Shown here one piece after another: positions 51,112-61,088 of a stretch of DNA of 64,000 nt. A model generated the notes under the pieces. It had not been told where the DNA came from and did not search any database. It worked only from the letters and a program-made list of their open reading frames with translations. Position numbers and translations under genes: made by a program. The DNA is from Melioribacter sp. Its GTDB lineage: Bacteria > Bacteroidota > Ignavibacteria > Ignavibacteriales > Melioribacteraceae. How positions within the stretch are numbered: position 1 is the first letter of the stretch; each line of letters starts with the position of its first letter. The stretch covers positions 20,724 through 84,723 of the forward strand of contig JAOACD010000008.1 in NCBI GenBank assembly GCA_026417975.1. Reading direction: 5' to 3'.

Positions 51112-54100
51112 TTACTTTGAAATGCAAACTTCTTCTAACTTTTCCGTAACAACAAAATCACTAACTTCTTTATTTCTTTCAGAGAGGTAAGAATAAACAA
51201 CCGGAATAACAAACAAGGTTAACAAAGTTGAAAAAATCATACCACCTATAATAGCAATTCCCATAGACATACGACTTTCGGAGCCAGCTCCTAGTGCAAG
51301 GGCTATAGGAAGTGCACCAAGAATCGTTGAGAAACTAGTCATTAATATTGGGCGCAATCTCAAACGAGCTGCTTCTTTAACAGCATCAATTACAGTAAGT
51401 CCCTGAGCTTTCTTTTGATTTGCAAATTCTACAATTAAAATACCATTTTTTGTTACTAACCCAATTAACATAATTTGACCAATTTCACTAAAGATATTTA
51501 ACGTTTGATTAAAGTACCACAAAGAGAACAAAGCTCCGGCAATTGCAAGTGGCACTGTAAACATAATTATTAATGGATCTCTAAAACTTTCAAATTGTGC
51601 AGCTAAGGTTAAATAAATTAAAACTAACGAAAGGATAAATGTAAAAAGTAAACTGGATGAACTTTCAACAAAATCTTTTGAAGCTCCTGCTAATGCAGTT
51701 GAAAAATTATCATCTAAAACTCTTTTAGCAATTTCGTCCATTGCTTTAATACCATCACCAATAGTTTTACCAGGAGCCAGACTAGCAGAAAAAGTTGCGC
51801 TTACATATCGATTATACCTATAGAGTTGCGGTGGATTACTTCTTTCTCTCATTATCACTAAGTTATCAAGTTGAATCAAATCACCATGATTATTTCTAAC
51901 ATATAGAGATGTCAAATCCACAGGTTTTTTTCTATTTTCACGAAGCACTTGACCAATTACCTGATATTGCTTCCCGTTCATAACAAAATAACCAAACCGC
52001 TGTCCACTATATGCTAGTTGTAGTGTTTGTGTAATATCAAGTGCAGTTACACCAAGCTCTCTTGCTTTTGTTCTATTTATTTCAACTACTATTTCTGGTT
52101 TATTGAATTTAAGATTTACATCAACATTTGCAAAAGTAGGATCTTCTCTTGCTGCTTCAAGAAACTTCGGAACAACCTCTCTTAGTTTTTCAAAACTTGG
52201 TGCTTGAATTACATATTGAACAGGTAATCCAGCCCCTCTTGTTGAAATAGACTGACTTTCGATAACAAATGATCTTGCATCATTAAATTTTTTTGTAATA
52301 CTAGTAAGTTGTTGTGCAATTTCTTGTTGAGACCTTTTACGTTGTGAGGCATCTTTAAGAGTGAGCCTAATAAAACCTGTATTGACTCCACTAGCTCCAC
52401 CGCCTCCAGCAGTTACAGAAATAACAGCATCAGCTTCTTTAACAGAATCTTGAACTACCTTTGTTAAGTTTTTTAGATAATTATCCATCATCTCAAAAGA
52501 AGTTCCTTCTGGCATTGTAGCCTGAATTCTAATTTCGCCTCGGTCTTCTATAGGAGCAAGTTCTTGCTGAAGGTTTGTCCCAATTAGAAAAATTATTAAT
52601 AATGAAATACCCATTATTAAAAAAGCAACCCATCTTTTGTTCATAAAATTATCGAGGGCATTTCTATATGAATTTTCTAACCATTTGAAAAATGGTTCTG
52701 TTTTATAATAAAACCAACTATGTTTTTCCTTGGCTTTCAAAAGTCTTGAGCTTAACATTGGAGTTAAAGTAAGGGCAACAAATGCAGATATTATTACAGA
52801 ACCAGCTATAACAATACCAAATTCTACAAATAACCTTCCTGTGATACCTTGTAAAAAAATTATAGGAAGAAAAACCGCTGCCAAAGTAATTGTTGTTGAT
52901 ATAACAGCAAAGAAAATTTCAGATGAGCCTTTTGTAGCTGCTTCTATTGGACTTATTCCTTCTTCTACCTTCTTATAAATATTTTCAAGAACTACAATTG
53001 CATCATCTACCACTATTCCAATTGCTAACACTAAACCTAAAAGTGTGAGAACATTTATAGAAAAATTTGCAAGATACATTATAAAAAAAGCACCAATTAA
53101 AGATACAGGAATAGCAATAATAGGTATTAAAGTTGTTCGCCAATCTCTTAAAAAGAAAAAAATAATCAAAATAACTAGAGCAAAAGCTATTAATATTGTC
53201 TCTTTAACTTCAGCAATTGAATTGCGTATATACTTCGTTACGTCAAATCCAATGCCTAATTCTACATCGGGTGGTAAATCTTTTTTAATTTGTTCTATTC
53301 TTTTATAAAATTCGTCTACTATTTGAATATGATTTGCCCCTGGTTGTGGTATTAGAACCACTCCAACCATTGGAATTCCATCACGCCTTAAAATTGTACG
53401 GTCGTTTTCTGGATAGAGTTCAGCATAGCCCACATCATTTAGTCTTACAACTACTCCATTCGATTCTTTTATTATAAGGTTATTAAAATCATCAACGCTT
53501 GTCAATCGACTTAATGTTCTAACCGTTAACTCTGTATTTTTCCCTTCAATTCTTCCTGAAGGTAATTCAATGTTTTCTTTGTCAAGTGCATTTCTAATAT
53601 CAAGAGGTGTTATACCATAAGCAGCCATTTTAGAAGGATCCATCCACAACCGCATTGAATATCTTTTCTCGCCCCAAATATTTACTTGACTTACCCCAGG
53701 TATTGTTTGTAATCTTTCCTTAAATATATTTTGTGCAATATCTGTTAACTGCAAAAGATTTTTTTTATCACTCTTAATATTCAAAAAAACAATTGGGATA
53801 GCATCTGCATCTGCCTTAGAAATTATAGGAGGATCAACGTCCTTTGGGAGTCTTGCGCGAGCTATCGAAACTCTATCTCTTACATCATTAGCAGCAGCTT
53901 CAAGATCTACATTAACATTAAACTCAACTGTTATTACACTGCTTCCATCTCTACTTACAGAAGTTAAAGAACGGATACCCGCTATTCCATTAATTTGTTC
54001 TTCTAGTGGTTCTGTAATTTGTGATTCTATTACCTCAGCATTTGCTCCAACATAGTTTGTTGTTACTGTAATTATTGGCGGATCTATACTCGGGTATTCT

Positions 54101-54204
54101 CTTACACCTAAAAAGGTGTAACCAATTATACCAAATAAAATAATTGTTAGCGACATTACTATGGCCAATACTGGCCTACGAATACTAATTGACGACAAAC
54201 TCAT
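51112..54204 (-). CDS. RND efflux pump inner-membrane subunit (HAE1-like, AcrB/MexB family)
   Basis: 1030 residues, the full family length. Twelve transmembrane helices and two large periplasmic loops. Start SSISIRRPVLAIVMSLTI and the first repeat helix 4 GLVLAIGIVVDDAIVVLENIY contains the proton-relay aspartate pair. Family motifs RDWRTTLIPIIAIPVSLIG and EAARLRLRPILMTSFSTILG follow. Exports drugs, bile-like detergents or lipids in exchange for protons. The gene starts 29 bases after the membrane-fusion gene. No TolC-like outer membrane factor is encoded in the window. Confidence 0.96.
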   Translation of the reverse strand: MSLSSISIRRPVLAIVMSLTIILFGIIGYTFLGVREYPSIDPPIITVTTNYVGANAEVIESQITEPLEEQINGIAGIRSLTSVSRDGSSVITVEFNVNVDLEAAANDVRDRVSIARARLPKDVDPPIISKADADAIPIVFLNIKSDKKNLLQLTDIAQNIFKERLQTIPGVSQVNIWGEKRYSMRLWMDPSKMAAYGITPLDIRNALDKENIELPSGRIEGKNTELTVRTLSRLTSVDDFNNLIIKESNGVVVRLNDVGYAELYPENDRTILRRDGIPMVGVVLIPQPGANHIQIVDEFYKRIEQIKKDLPPDVELGIGFDVTKYIRNSIAEVKETILIAFALVILIIFFFLRDWRTTLIPIIAIPVSLIGAFFIMYLANFSINVLTLLGLVLAIGIVVDDAIVVLENIYKKVEEGISPIEAATKGSSEIFFAVISTTITLAAVFLPIIFLQGITGRLFVEFGIVIAGSVIISAFVALTLTPMLSSRLLKAKEKHSWFYYKTEPFFKWLENSYRNALDNFMNKRWVAFLIMGISLLIIFLIGTNLQQELAPIEDRGEIRIQATMPEGTSFEMMDNYLKNLTKVVQDSVKEADAVISVTAGGGGASGVNTGFIRLTLKDASQRKRSQQEIAQQLTSITKKFNDARSFVIESQSISTRGAGLPVQYVIQAPSFEKLREVVPKFLEAAREDPTFANVDVNLKFNKPEIVVEINRTKARELGVTALDITQTLQLAYSGQRFGYFVMNGKQYQVIGQVLRENRKKPVDLTSLYVRNNHGDLIQLDNLVIMRERSNPPQLYRYNRYVSATFSASLAPGKTIGDGIKAMDEIAKRVLDDNFSTALAGASKDFVESSSSLLFTFILSLVLIYLTLAAQFESFRDPLIIMFTVPLAIAGALFSLWYFNQTLNIFSEIGQIMLIGLVTKNGILIVEFANQKKAQGLTVIDAVKEAARLRLRPILMTSFSTILGALPIALALGAGSESRMSMGIAIIGGMIFSTLLTLFVIPVVYSYLSERNKEVSDFVVTEKLEEVCISK

Positions 54205-54233
54205 ATTGCTTATTAATTTTTCTTAAAAATTAC

Positions 54234-55295
54234 CTAATTCACTTGTTCTAACCTAACAGGAATATTTGGTCTTAATTGAATTATTCCAGATGTAATTAAA
54301 GTATCGCCAAAGCTAACACCTTTTAAAATCTGAACTTCTTTTTCTGTTCTAATACCGGTTGTTACCAATTGAGGTATAACCCTTCCCCTACGATATAAAA
54401 AAACTTTTTCCCCTTCCACATCTGGAATAATAGCTTCAGATGGAACCAATATGGCATTTTTAAATTCTTCGAGGACAATTTCTACTTCCGCATAAGCTCC
54501 AGGGGTTAATTCTCCTTTCTCATTTGGAATTAATGCACGTGCTTGAACACTCCTCGTATTTTGATCTATCTTTGGTTCTACTGCATAAACTTTACCTGTA
54601 TATATCTTTCCAGTAGAAGATATCTTAACATAAATTGTTCTACCTGGTTTTATTAATCCAAAATATTTCTGCGGGACAGAGAAATCTACTTTAATTGGAT
54701 TAATATTTTGAAGTGTTGCTATTTTAGTTTGTGGGGAAACATAACTACCTACACTAACAGAACGTAACCCTACTATTCCATCAAAAGGAGCACGCACCTC
54801 TGTCTTTTGAATCTGAGCTTGAGTATATTCAATATCAGCAAGAACAGAATTTAATTCCTCAAGAGCTACATCATATTCCTGTTGACTTGTAAGATTTTTT
54901 TCGAGCAATTGTCTATATCTATATTCTTTATCTCTAGCAAGTGTTTCCCTCGATTTATTTTTCTTTAATGTTGCTTGAAGTTCAGCATCATTAATTTTAA
55001 CTAAAAGTTCTCCCTTTTTTACATGTTTACCTTCCTCAAATAAAATCTGCGTAATTTTTCCCGAAATCTCTGTCCTAAGTTCAACCTCCTCATTACTCAT
55101 TAATGTTCCATTTGAAAATATTTTGTTCTGAAGAAAACCTGGTTTTACTATTAATGCTTTTACTGTCAGTTCTTGAAATCTAGGATTGGAAGGCTTAGTT
55201 TCATTTTTCTTTTTGTTTATTATTACTTTCGGAAGAATTAATATAAATAATATAACTAAAAGAATAACCCAAAAACTTATTTTTTTCTTGTTCAT
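54234..55295 (-). CDS. RND efflux membrane-fusion (periplasmic adaptor) protein
   Basis: 353 residues from the chosen ATG at 55295 (a TTG at 55316 would add seven residues but looks unlikely). N-terminal signal/anchor helix KKISFWVILLVILFILILP, then the adaptor domains: GTLMSNEEVELRTEISGKIT and VRAPFDGIVGLRSVSVGSYV are the two halves of the biotinyl-lipoyl barrel, with a helical hairpin (about 120-160) between and a beta-barrel plus membrane-proximal domain after. It bridges the RND pump to an outer membrane factor. First gene of the pair with the RND pump. Confidence 0.95.
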   Translation of the reverse strand: MNKKKISFWVILLVILFILILPKVIINKKKNETKPSNPRFQELTVKALIVKPGFLQNKIFSNGTLMSNEEVELRTEISGKITQILFEEGKHVKKGELLVKINDAELQATLKKNKSRETLARDKEYRYRQLLEKNLTSQQEYDVALEELNSVLADIEYTQAQIQKTEVRAPFDGIVGLRSVSVGSYVSPQTKIATLQNINPIKVDFSVPQKYFGLIKPGRTIYVKISSTGKIYTGKVYAVEPKIDQNTRSVQARALIPNEKGELTPGAYAEVEIVLEEFKNAILVPSEAIIPDVEGEKVFLYRRGRVIPQLVTTGIRTEKEVQILKGVSFGDTLITSGIIQLRPNIPVRLEQVN

Positions 55296-55452
55296 AAAAA
55301 TCCCGGTATCAATCAAGTCTCATGTAAACAACTTTTATTAGACAATAGTTCGTTATTTGCGGATTAATTTTTATAGTAAATTACATAAATAAAAAGAAAA
55401 AGGAGATTCTTGATAAAATTATTTACCAATTAAGATTACATAGAAAACATTT

Positions 55453-55563
55453 TTATCCTGAACGTCTGTTATTAGACTTCATAATCTTATGTATGCAATA
55501 CGTAACAAGTGAAATTATTGCTCCCCATGCAATTATTAAAAATATATAACCCGTTGTTTTCAT
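55453..55563 (-). CDS. Putative 36-residue single-span membrane protein
   Basis: ATG at 55563 to TAA at 55453, 36 residues. It begins MKTTGYIFLIIAWG and continues with a hydrophobic helix to about residue 24, a cysteine (C23) and a basic tail (KIMKSNNRRSG). Hydrophobic helix followed by positive charges gives an N-out/C-in single-span prediction. It resembles, in size and layout, the small accessory subunits of solute symporters (MetS type), which is an unverified recollection. It lies 158 bases upstream of the RND pair on the same strand, in a 450-base gap otherwise without a gene. No obvious Shine-Dalgarno. Confidence 0.5.
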   Translation of the reverse strand: MKTTGYIFLIIAWGAIISLVTYCIHKIMKSNNRRSG

Positions 55564-55745
55564 AAATACCGCTTAATTATTTTATAAATTCAAATTTACA
55601 AAAATCATAATAATTGTTTGAGAAAATCTTTTATTATACTTGAAACTTTTTTGCGTATTAAAAAATTGTTAGTAATGACGTTCTTAAACCTTTTATAATA
55701 ATTTTATGTCAAAATCATAAACTAAAAAAATATTGGTGGTTTTCA

Positions 55746-58169
55746 ATGATTAAGAAAATTTTATCAATAATAATTCTTTTTTTACTTAGCATTAATATTT
55801 TAGCACAAAACAGAAAATTTACTGGCGGTACTATAGAAGGTTATGTTTTTGACGAATCTTCGTCTACACCTATGGAATTCGCAAACATAGTTTTATATAG
55901 AACTACTGATAGCACTCAAATTACAGGTACAGTAACAAATTCAAAAGGTTATTTTATTTTAGAAAATATTAGAAACGGCAATTACTATCTTCGTATAAGC
56001 TTCATAGGCTACGAAAATAAATTTATCGATAAAATTCAAATAAAAGGAGCTTCAAAAATTGATTTAGGCAAAATTTATCTTAAGCCCAAAACAATACAAA
56101 CAGGAGATGTAGTAGTAAGTGGCGAACGCGCACAAATTTCTTATCAGATAGATAAAAAAGTAATAAACGTTGCAGAAAGTTTTTCTTCTGTCTCCGGAAC
56201 TGCAGTAGATGTTTTAGAAAATATTCCTTCTGTTACAGTAGACGTTGATGGAAATGTAAGTTTAAGAGGGAGTGGTAACTTCACTGTACTAATAGATGGT
56301 AAACCTTCAATACTTGAAGGTAATGAAGCGCTTCAGCAAATACCTGCAAGTGCAATAGAAAGCATTGAAATAATTACCAATCCTTCTGCAAAATACGATG
56401 CAGAAGGAACAGCAGGAATTATTAATATCATAATGAAAAAAAATAAAAATATTGGTATAAGCGGTATACTTAATCTAAATGGTGGATTAAGAAATAAATA
56501 TGGCGGAGAAGCTATATCAAACCTCAAAAACGAGAATGTTCAATTAGAATTTGGTGCAAACTATGATAACAGAAATTTTTATATGAATACATTAGAAAGA
56601 AATTGGAATTATGATGGAATTAAAACAACTTATTACAACTCCAATGGAAGATTCGACAGAAAGATGAACTTTTTTGGACTAAGAGGAACTATAAGCTTCA
56701 ACTTAGACAACAAAAATAATTTAAGCATAGGTGGAAGATTTGGTGGAAGAGATTTTGGTGGTAACTCAAATCTTAATTACAGTCAATGGACTTCATTAAA
56801 TGACATAAAATCAAATTATATTAGCAAAACAGAAGATAATCGCTCGGGAGACTATTACGCATTATTTGCCAATTATAATCACAAGTTTGAAGATAAAGGA
56901 CATGAAATTTCTGCTGAAGCATTTTTTAGTTCTCGAAAGTCAACAGATGAGTCAAATAATAAACTTTATCAACTTGAAGAAATAGTTAATGGTAAACGCA
57001 CTTCTGAAGATGAAAACGATAAAGAACTAAGAACAAAACTTGATTACTCTCTGCCTTTAGGCCTAAATAAAAAATTTGAAGCAGGTTATCAAGGACAAAT
57101 AGAAATTTCTACAGAAGATTATGGTTTATATGAGTTTAATAAAGTAACCAAAGAACTTGAATTCATCCCTCAGTTTAGTAATAAATCTGATTTTTATTCA
57201 AGTGAGTTAGCACTTTACTCACTTTTTTCAGACAAAATTTCTACATTAGGCTATCAAATAGGAATAAGAACAGAGTATACAGGCAGAGAAGTAAAAATTC
57301 CAGCTACAACACAAGAATTTAAGATTAACAGATGGGACTTTTTTCCTACCATCCATCTTTCATATGAATTTAGAGCAGGTCATCAATTAATGTCAAGTTA
57401 CACAAGAAGAATAAATCGACCCCGTGGATGGGAGTTCGAACCTTTTATGACTTGGATGGACGCCTATAACGTTAGAGTTGGAAATCCTTCATTATTACCA
57501 GAATTGATAGATTCCTATGAATTAAGTTATCAAGCTCTATTAGGTAGCACAGTTTTTTCACTCGATGTCTATTATAGAATTACCAATAATAAAATTGAGC
57601 ATGTAAGGTCAGTTTACTCAGAAAATGTAGCATTACAAACAGTTCAAAATATTGGGAAGGATTACTCCTTGGGAACAGAACTATTTTTTAATTTCGACCC
57701 AATTAAAAACTGGAATGTAAACTTAATGGGAAACTTGTATAATTATAAAATTGAAGGTGCATTAAATAATATTCCTTTCTCGCGCAAGAGTTTTAATTGG
57801 AATTTGAGATTTAACAACAATATAAAGTTATTTAGTACAACACAACTCCAAATTAATTTTATGTACAATAGTCCCACAGTATCATCGCAAGGAAGAAGAG
57901 AAGGATTTGTATCAACTAATATTGGTGTCCGCCAGGATTTAATTGGTAAAATATTAACAGCAACATTGCAAGTAAGAGATTTGTTTGGAGCATCTAAGTT
58001 TAAATCAGAAAGTTCCTCGTACGATTTCTATAATTACCGATCTGCAGAAAGAGAATGGCCAATGGTAATGTTAAACTTAAGATTTAATTTCAATAATTAT
58101 AGAACAGAAAAAAGAACGCAAGAAAGAGAAAATAATAACGAAGATATGAATGGTGAGTTTGAAAACTAA
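55746..58169 (+). CDS. TonB-receptor-like outer-membrane beta-barrel with carboxypeptidase-regulatory domain
   Basis: 807 residues. Signal peptide (1-20), a CarboxypepD-regulatory/DUF4480-like beta-sandwich (about 26-112: GGTIEGYVFDESSSTPMEFA), a plug domain (about 135-235: VDVLENIPSVTVDVDGNVSL, VLIDGKPSIL, ITNPSAKYDAEGTAGIIN) and a beta-barrel (about 240-790). This is the large outer-membrane beta-barrel (OMP_b-brl) family of Bacteroidota, often TonB-dependent, importing unknown substrates. No SusD-type partner is nearby, so it is not a polysaccharide utilisation locus. Ribosome-binding site GGTGGT. Confidence 0.92.
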   Translation: MIKKILSIIILFLLSINILAQNRKFTGGTIEGYVFDESSSTPMEFANIVLYRTTDSTQITGTVTNSKGYFILENIRNGNYYLRISFIGYENKFIDKIQIKGASKIDLGKIYLKPKTIQTGDVVVSGERAQISYQIDKKVINVAESFSSVSGTAVDVLENIPSVTVDVDGNVSLRGSGNFTVLIDGKPSILEGNEALQQIPASAIESIEIITNPSAKYDAEGTAGIINIIMKKNKNIGISGILNLNGGLRNKYGGEAISNLKNENVQLEFGANYDNRNFYMNTLERNWNYDGIKTTYYNSNGRFDRKMNFFGLRGTISFNLDNKNNLSIGGRFGGRDFGGNSNLNYSQWTSLNDIKSNYISKTEDNRSGDYYALFANYNHKFEDKGHEISAEAFFSSRKSTDESNNKLYQLEEIVNGKRTSEDENDKELRTKLDYSLPLGLNKKFEAGYQGQIEISTEDYGLYEFNKVTKELEFIPQFSNKSDFYSSELALYSLFSDKISTLGYQIGIRTEYTGREVKIPATTQEFKINRWDFFPTIHLSYEFRAGHQLMSSYTRRINRPRGWEFEPFMTWMDAYNVRVGNPSLLPELIDSYELSYQALLGSTVFSLDVYYRITNNKIEHVRSVYSENVALQTVQNIGKDYSLGTELFFNFDPIKNWNVNLMGNLYNYKIEGALNNIPFSRKSFNWNLRFNNNIKLFSTTQLQINFMYNSPTVSSQGRREGFVSTNIGVRQDLIGKILTATLQVRDLFGASKFKSESSSYDFYNYRSAEREWPMVMLNLRFNFNNYRTEKRTQERENNNEDMNGEFEN

Positions 58170-58427
58170 GTTAATTATAGAACAATAACTTTTATCTATT
58201 TTTTCAAATATCTAGGACATAACCTTTAAATAACTAAAAATAACCAAAAAATAAAAATATAATTGATACTACATCATCCTTTTATATTTTTCTCTAGAAA
58301 ACACAAATAATCTGCATACTATTCTCTCTTTTACTACCAACTCATAAATAAAATCTTTTTAAAGAACAACTATGTGAACCAAAATGATCTGAAAAATTGT
58401 TATATAAAAAAATAAAGAAAAGCGACT

Positions 58428-60707
58428 ATGAAAAGAATCTTTTTAGTACTACTTATAACACCTGTTATATATTACTCTCAAACCAACACAGGTGAAATAA
58501 AAGGAACTGTTTTAGAAGCTAATAGTAAATTACCATTACCCTTTGCCAATGTTGTTTTAGTTGGAACTAATTTTGGGGCAGCAACAGATGAAAATGGCAA
58601 TTTCATAATCCAAAATGTTCCGGTTGGAATTTACCAAATAAGAGCCTCGGTTATAGGCTATACACCTTCTATACAAAATGATATCATGGTTAAGCCAGGT
58701 AAAGTAACAATAGTAAATTTTGAGCTTGTCTCTATTACAATCGAAATTACCAATGAAGTTATTGTTAAAGCTGACTACTTTGATAAAAATTATATTGAGA
58801 ACATAAGTATTAGAAAATTTTCACAAGAGGAGGTAAGAAGAAGTCCTGGAGGCTTTGAAGATGTTGTTCGCTCTTTAAGTATATTACCAGGAATTGCACA
58901 AGCAGATGCTGGTAGAAACGACCTTGTAGTAAGAGGTGGAGCACCTTCCGAGAACCTTTACGTTGTTGATGGTTACGAAATTCCAAATATAAATCACTTT
59001 GGTACTCAAGGGGCTACTGGCGGACCTATAAGTTTTATTAATTTAGATTTCGTTAACAACATTTCTTTCTCTACAGGTGGTTTTCCAGTAATCTATGGGG
59101 ACAAAGTTTCATCTACTTTAACTATAAACTTAAGAGAAGGAGACAATCAAAAATTAGGTGGTAAAGGAACTTTATCTGCAACTTTATTTGGAGTAGATAT
59201 AGAAGGACCCATTTTGCGTGGCAAATCTTCATTCATACTTTCAGCAAGAAGAAGTTATCTTGATTTCATTTTTAAATCAGCTGGTTTTTCGTTTGTGCCT
59301 GAGTATTATGATGTTCTTTCGAAATTCAACTATACAATAGACAACAAAAACTCTTTAAGTTTTCTTTTCATAAGTGCGTTCGACAATGTCAAATTCTTTA
59401 ATGATACTAAAGAAAAACGAGACAAAAATTCTAGAATACTTGGAAGTGACCAAACACGATACATTGCGGGAATTAAGTATAAAAAAGTTTTCAGAGATGG
59501 CTTTATGGATTTAAAGCTATATAGAAACTTCGTCGATTTCGACTCTAGGCAAAATGATTCGTCACTCAACTCCATTTTCAAGAATATTTCGAGAGAAGAA
59601 GACAATAATCTACAATTAGATGTTGTACATAAATTCTACAAAAATTTAGAAATGAATTTTGGACTTTCTATTAAATTAATTGAATTTGATGCAAACATTT
59701 TCTTCCCAGCTTTTGTGACAAGCTTCAATGACACATTACCTACTCTTAATTTAAACAAAAACATGAATTTTCTTAAAGGTGGAACTTATATAAACTTTAA
59801 TTATAGACCAATAGAAAAACTTGTAACAAACATTGGAACTAGATTCGACTATTTTGATGGAATAAATAAGAAATCATATCTTAGCCCAAGATTTTCTTTG
59901 TCCTATTTCCTCAATGACAATCTAACACTAAATTTTAGTACAGGAATTTACAAACAATTCCCTTCTCTTATATGGCTTGCTGGCCATAACCAAAATAAAA
60001 ACCTAAAACCAATAAATGTAGAACATTACATTTTAGGATTTGATTATTTATTACGCGAAGATACCCAACTAAAAATAGAAAGCTTCATTAAAAACTATTC
60101 AAGCTACCCAACAAGCTTGATTAGACCATATTTAGTTCTTGCCAATACAGGTGCAGGCTTTTCTGGTAGTGATGATAATTTCAGTTCTTTCGGATTAGAC
60201 CCATTAGTCAGTAAAGGTAAAGGTTTTGCAAGAGGAATTGAACTTTCTATTCAGAAGAAAATATCAAACATCCCTTTATATGGAATTTTTAGTTTCACTT
60301 ATTCTAAATCTGATTTTACACCACTCGATGGAATTAGTAGAAGCAGCAATTATGACCAAAATATTATCATTAACCTTAGTGGTGGTTACAGATTCAACAT
60401 GTATTGGGAAATAAGCACTAAATTTAGATTTGCAACTGGAAAACCATACACACCTTTTAATGACCTAGGTAAACAATCTATAAGTGAACTAAATTCTCGT
60501 AGATTAAAGTCCACACATTCTTTTGATATAAGATTAGACAGAAGATGGATTTTTAAAAACTGGGTATTAATAACTTATCTTGATATTCAAAACATTTATA
60601 ACCAAAAAAACTTAAGTGGTATAAGATGGGATCCATATAGTAAAAAAGTTGACGAAACTTCTTCTATAGGAATTTTACCTTCGATAGGTATTTCTGCAGA
60701 ATTTTGA
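58428..60707 (+). CDS. TonB-dependent receptor with carboxypeptidase-regulatory domain
   Basis: 759 residues. Signal peptide (1-18), CarboxypepD-regulatory domain (about 22-108: GEIKGTVLEANSKLPLPFAN), plug (about 130-240: SPGGFEDVVRSLSILPGIAQ, NDLVVRGGAPSENLYVVDGY) and a beta-barrel ending in SIGILPSIGISAEF with C-terminal Phe. Different from the preceding gene, so not a recent duplicate. No SusD or metal-chelate marker genes adjoin, so the substrate is unknown. Gap of 258 bases to the preceding receptor with no terminator or ORF that I can support. Confidence 0.93.
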   Translation: MKRIFLVLLITPVIYYSQTNTGEIKGTVLEANSKLPLPFANVVLVGTNFGAATDENGNFIIQNVPVGIYQIRASVIGYTPSIQNDIMVKPGKVTIVNFELVSITIEITNEVIVKADYFDKNYIENISIRKFSQEEVRRSPGGFEDVVRSLSILPGIAQADAGRNDLVVRGGAPSENLYVVDGYEIPNINHFGTQGATGGPISFINLDFVNNISFSTGGFPVIYGDKVSSTLTINLREGDNQKLGGKGTLSATLFGVDIEGPILRGKSSFILSARRSYLDFIFKSAGFSFVPEYYDVLSKFNYTIDNKNSLSFLFISAFDNVKFFNDTKEKRDKNSRILGSDQTRYIAGIKYKKVFRDGFMDLKLYRNFVDFDSRQNDSSLNSIFKNISREEDNNLQLDVVHKFYKNLEMNFGLSIKLIEFDANIFFPAFVTSFNDTLPTLNLNKNMNFLKGGTYINFNYRPIEKLVTNIGTRFDYFDGINKKSYLSPRFSLSYFLNDNLTLNFSTGIYKQFPSLIWLAGHNQNKNLKPINVEHYILGFDYLLREDTQLKIESFIKNYSSYPTSLIRPYLVLANTGAGFSGSDDNFSSFGLDPLVSKGKGFARGIELSIQKKISNIPLYGIFSFTYSKSDFTPLDGISRSSNYDQNIIINLSGGYRFNMYWEISTKFRFATGKPYTPFNDLGKQSISELNSRRLKSTHSFDIRLDRRWIFKNWVLITYLDIQNIYNQKNLSGIRWDPYSKKVDETSSIGILPSIGISAEF

Positions 60708-61088
60708 TAAAATCACTTTATTTAACAGTATGTTCTGACTTTCTAGCAACATTAACAAATTTTATTAACAACAAAGAAAAAGTTTCATAGCACTAAACAT
60801 GAATAGAAATAAACTTTAACGTTGCAATACTGATTTAAAGACATAAAGATAAATACTAAAAATCATTTTTTAGTAATAGCAGAAAAAATATTAATAGTCG
60901 GCGAAGTTAATCTGTAATCCATTAAAAAATACAATTAATTGTTCCTTTAGTACTAGTAGCTTCTATCATAATGACAACTTCAATTAATTTCTTTCTACTC
61001 TTCTCCCCTTTTTTTATATTGTTCGAGTGAATTCATATTATAATCCAAAAAATTATACTTATCATTAAAAACAATAAGGTTAACTATT
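60708..61088. other. Gene-free gap of 381 bases with one AT-rich hairpin
   Basis: No coding frame with support on either strand. At 60854-60875 a 9-bp perfect stem (tactaaaaa / tttttagta, loop tcat) may terminate the TonB-receptor transcript, 147 bases past its stop. The end of the gap, 61070-61083, carries aacaataaggttaa, identical to the leader of the M1 peptidase gene at 44743-44756. Confidence 0.5.
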
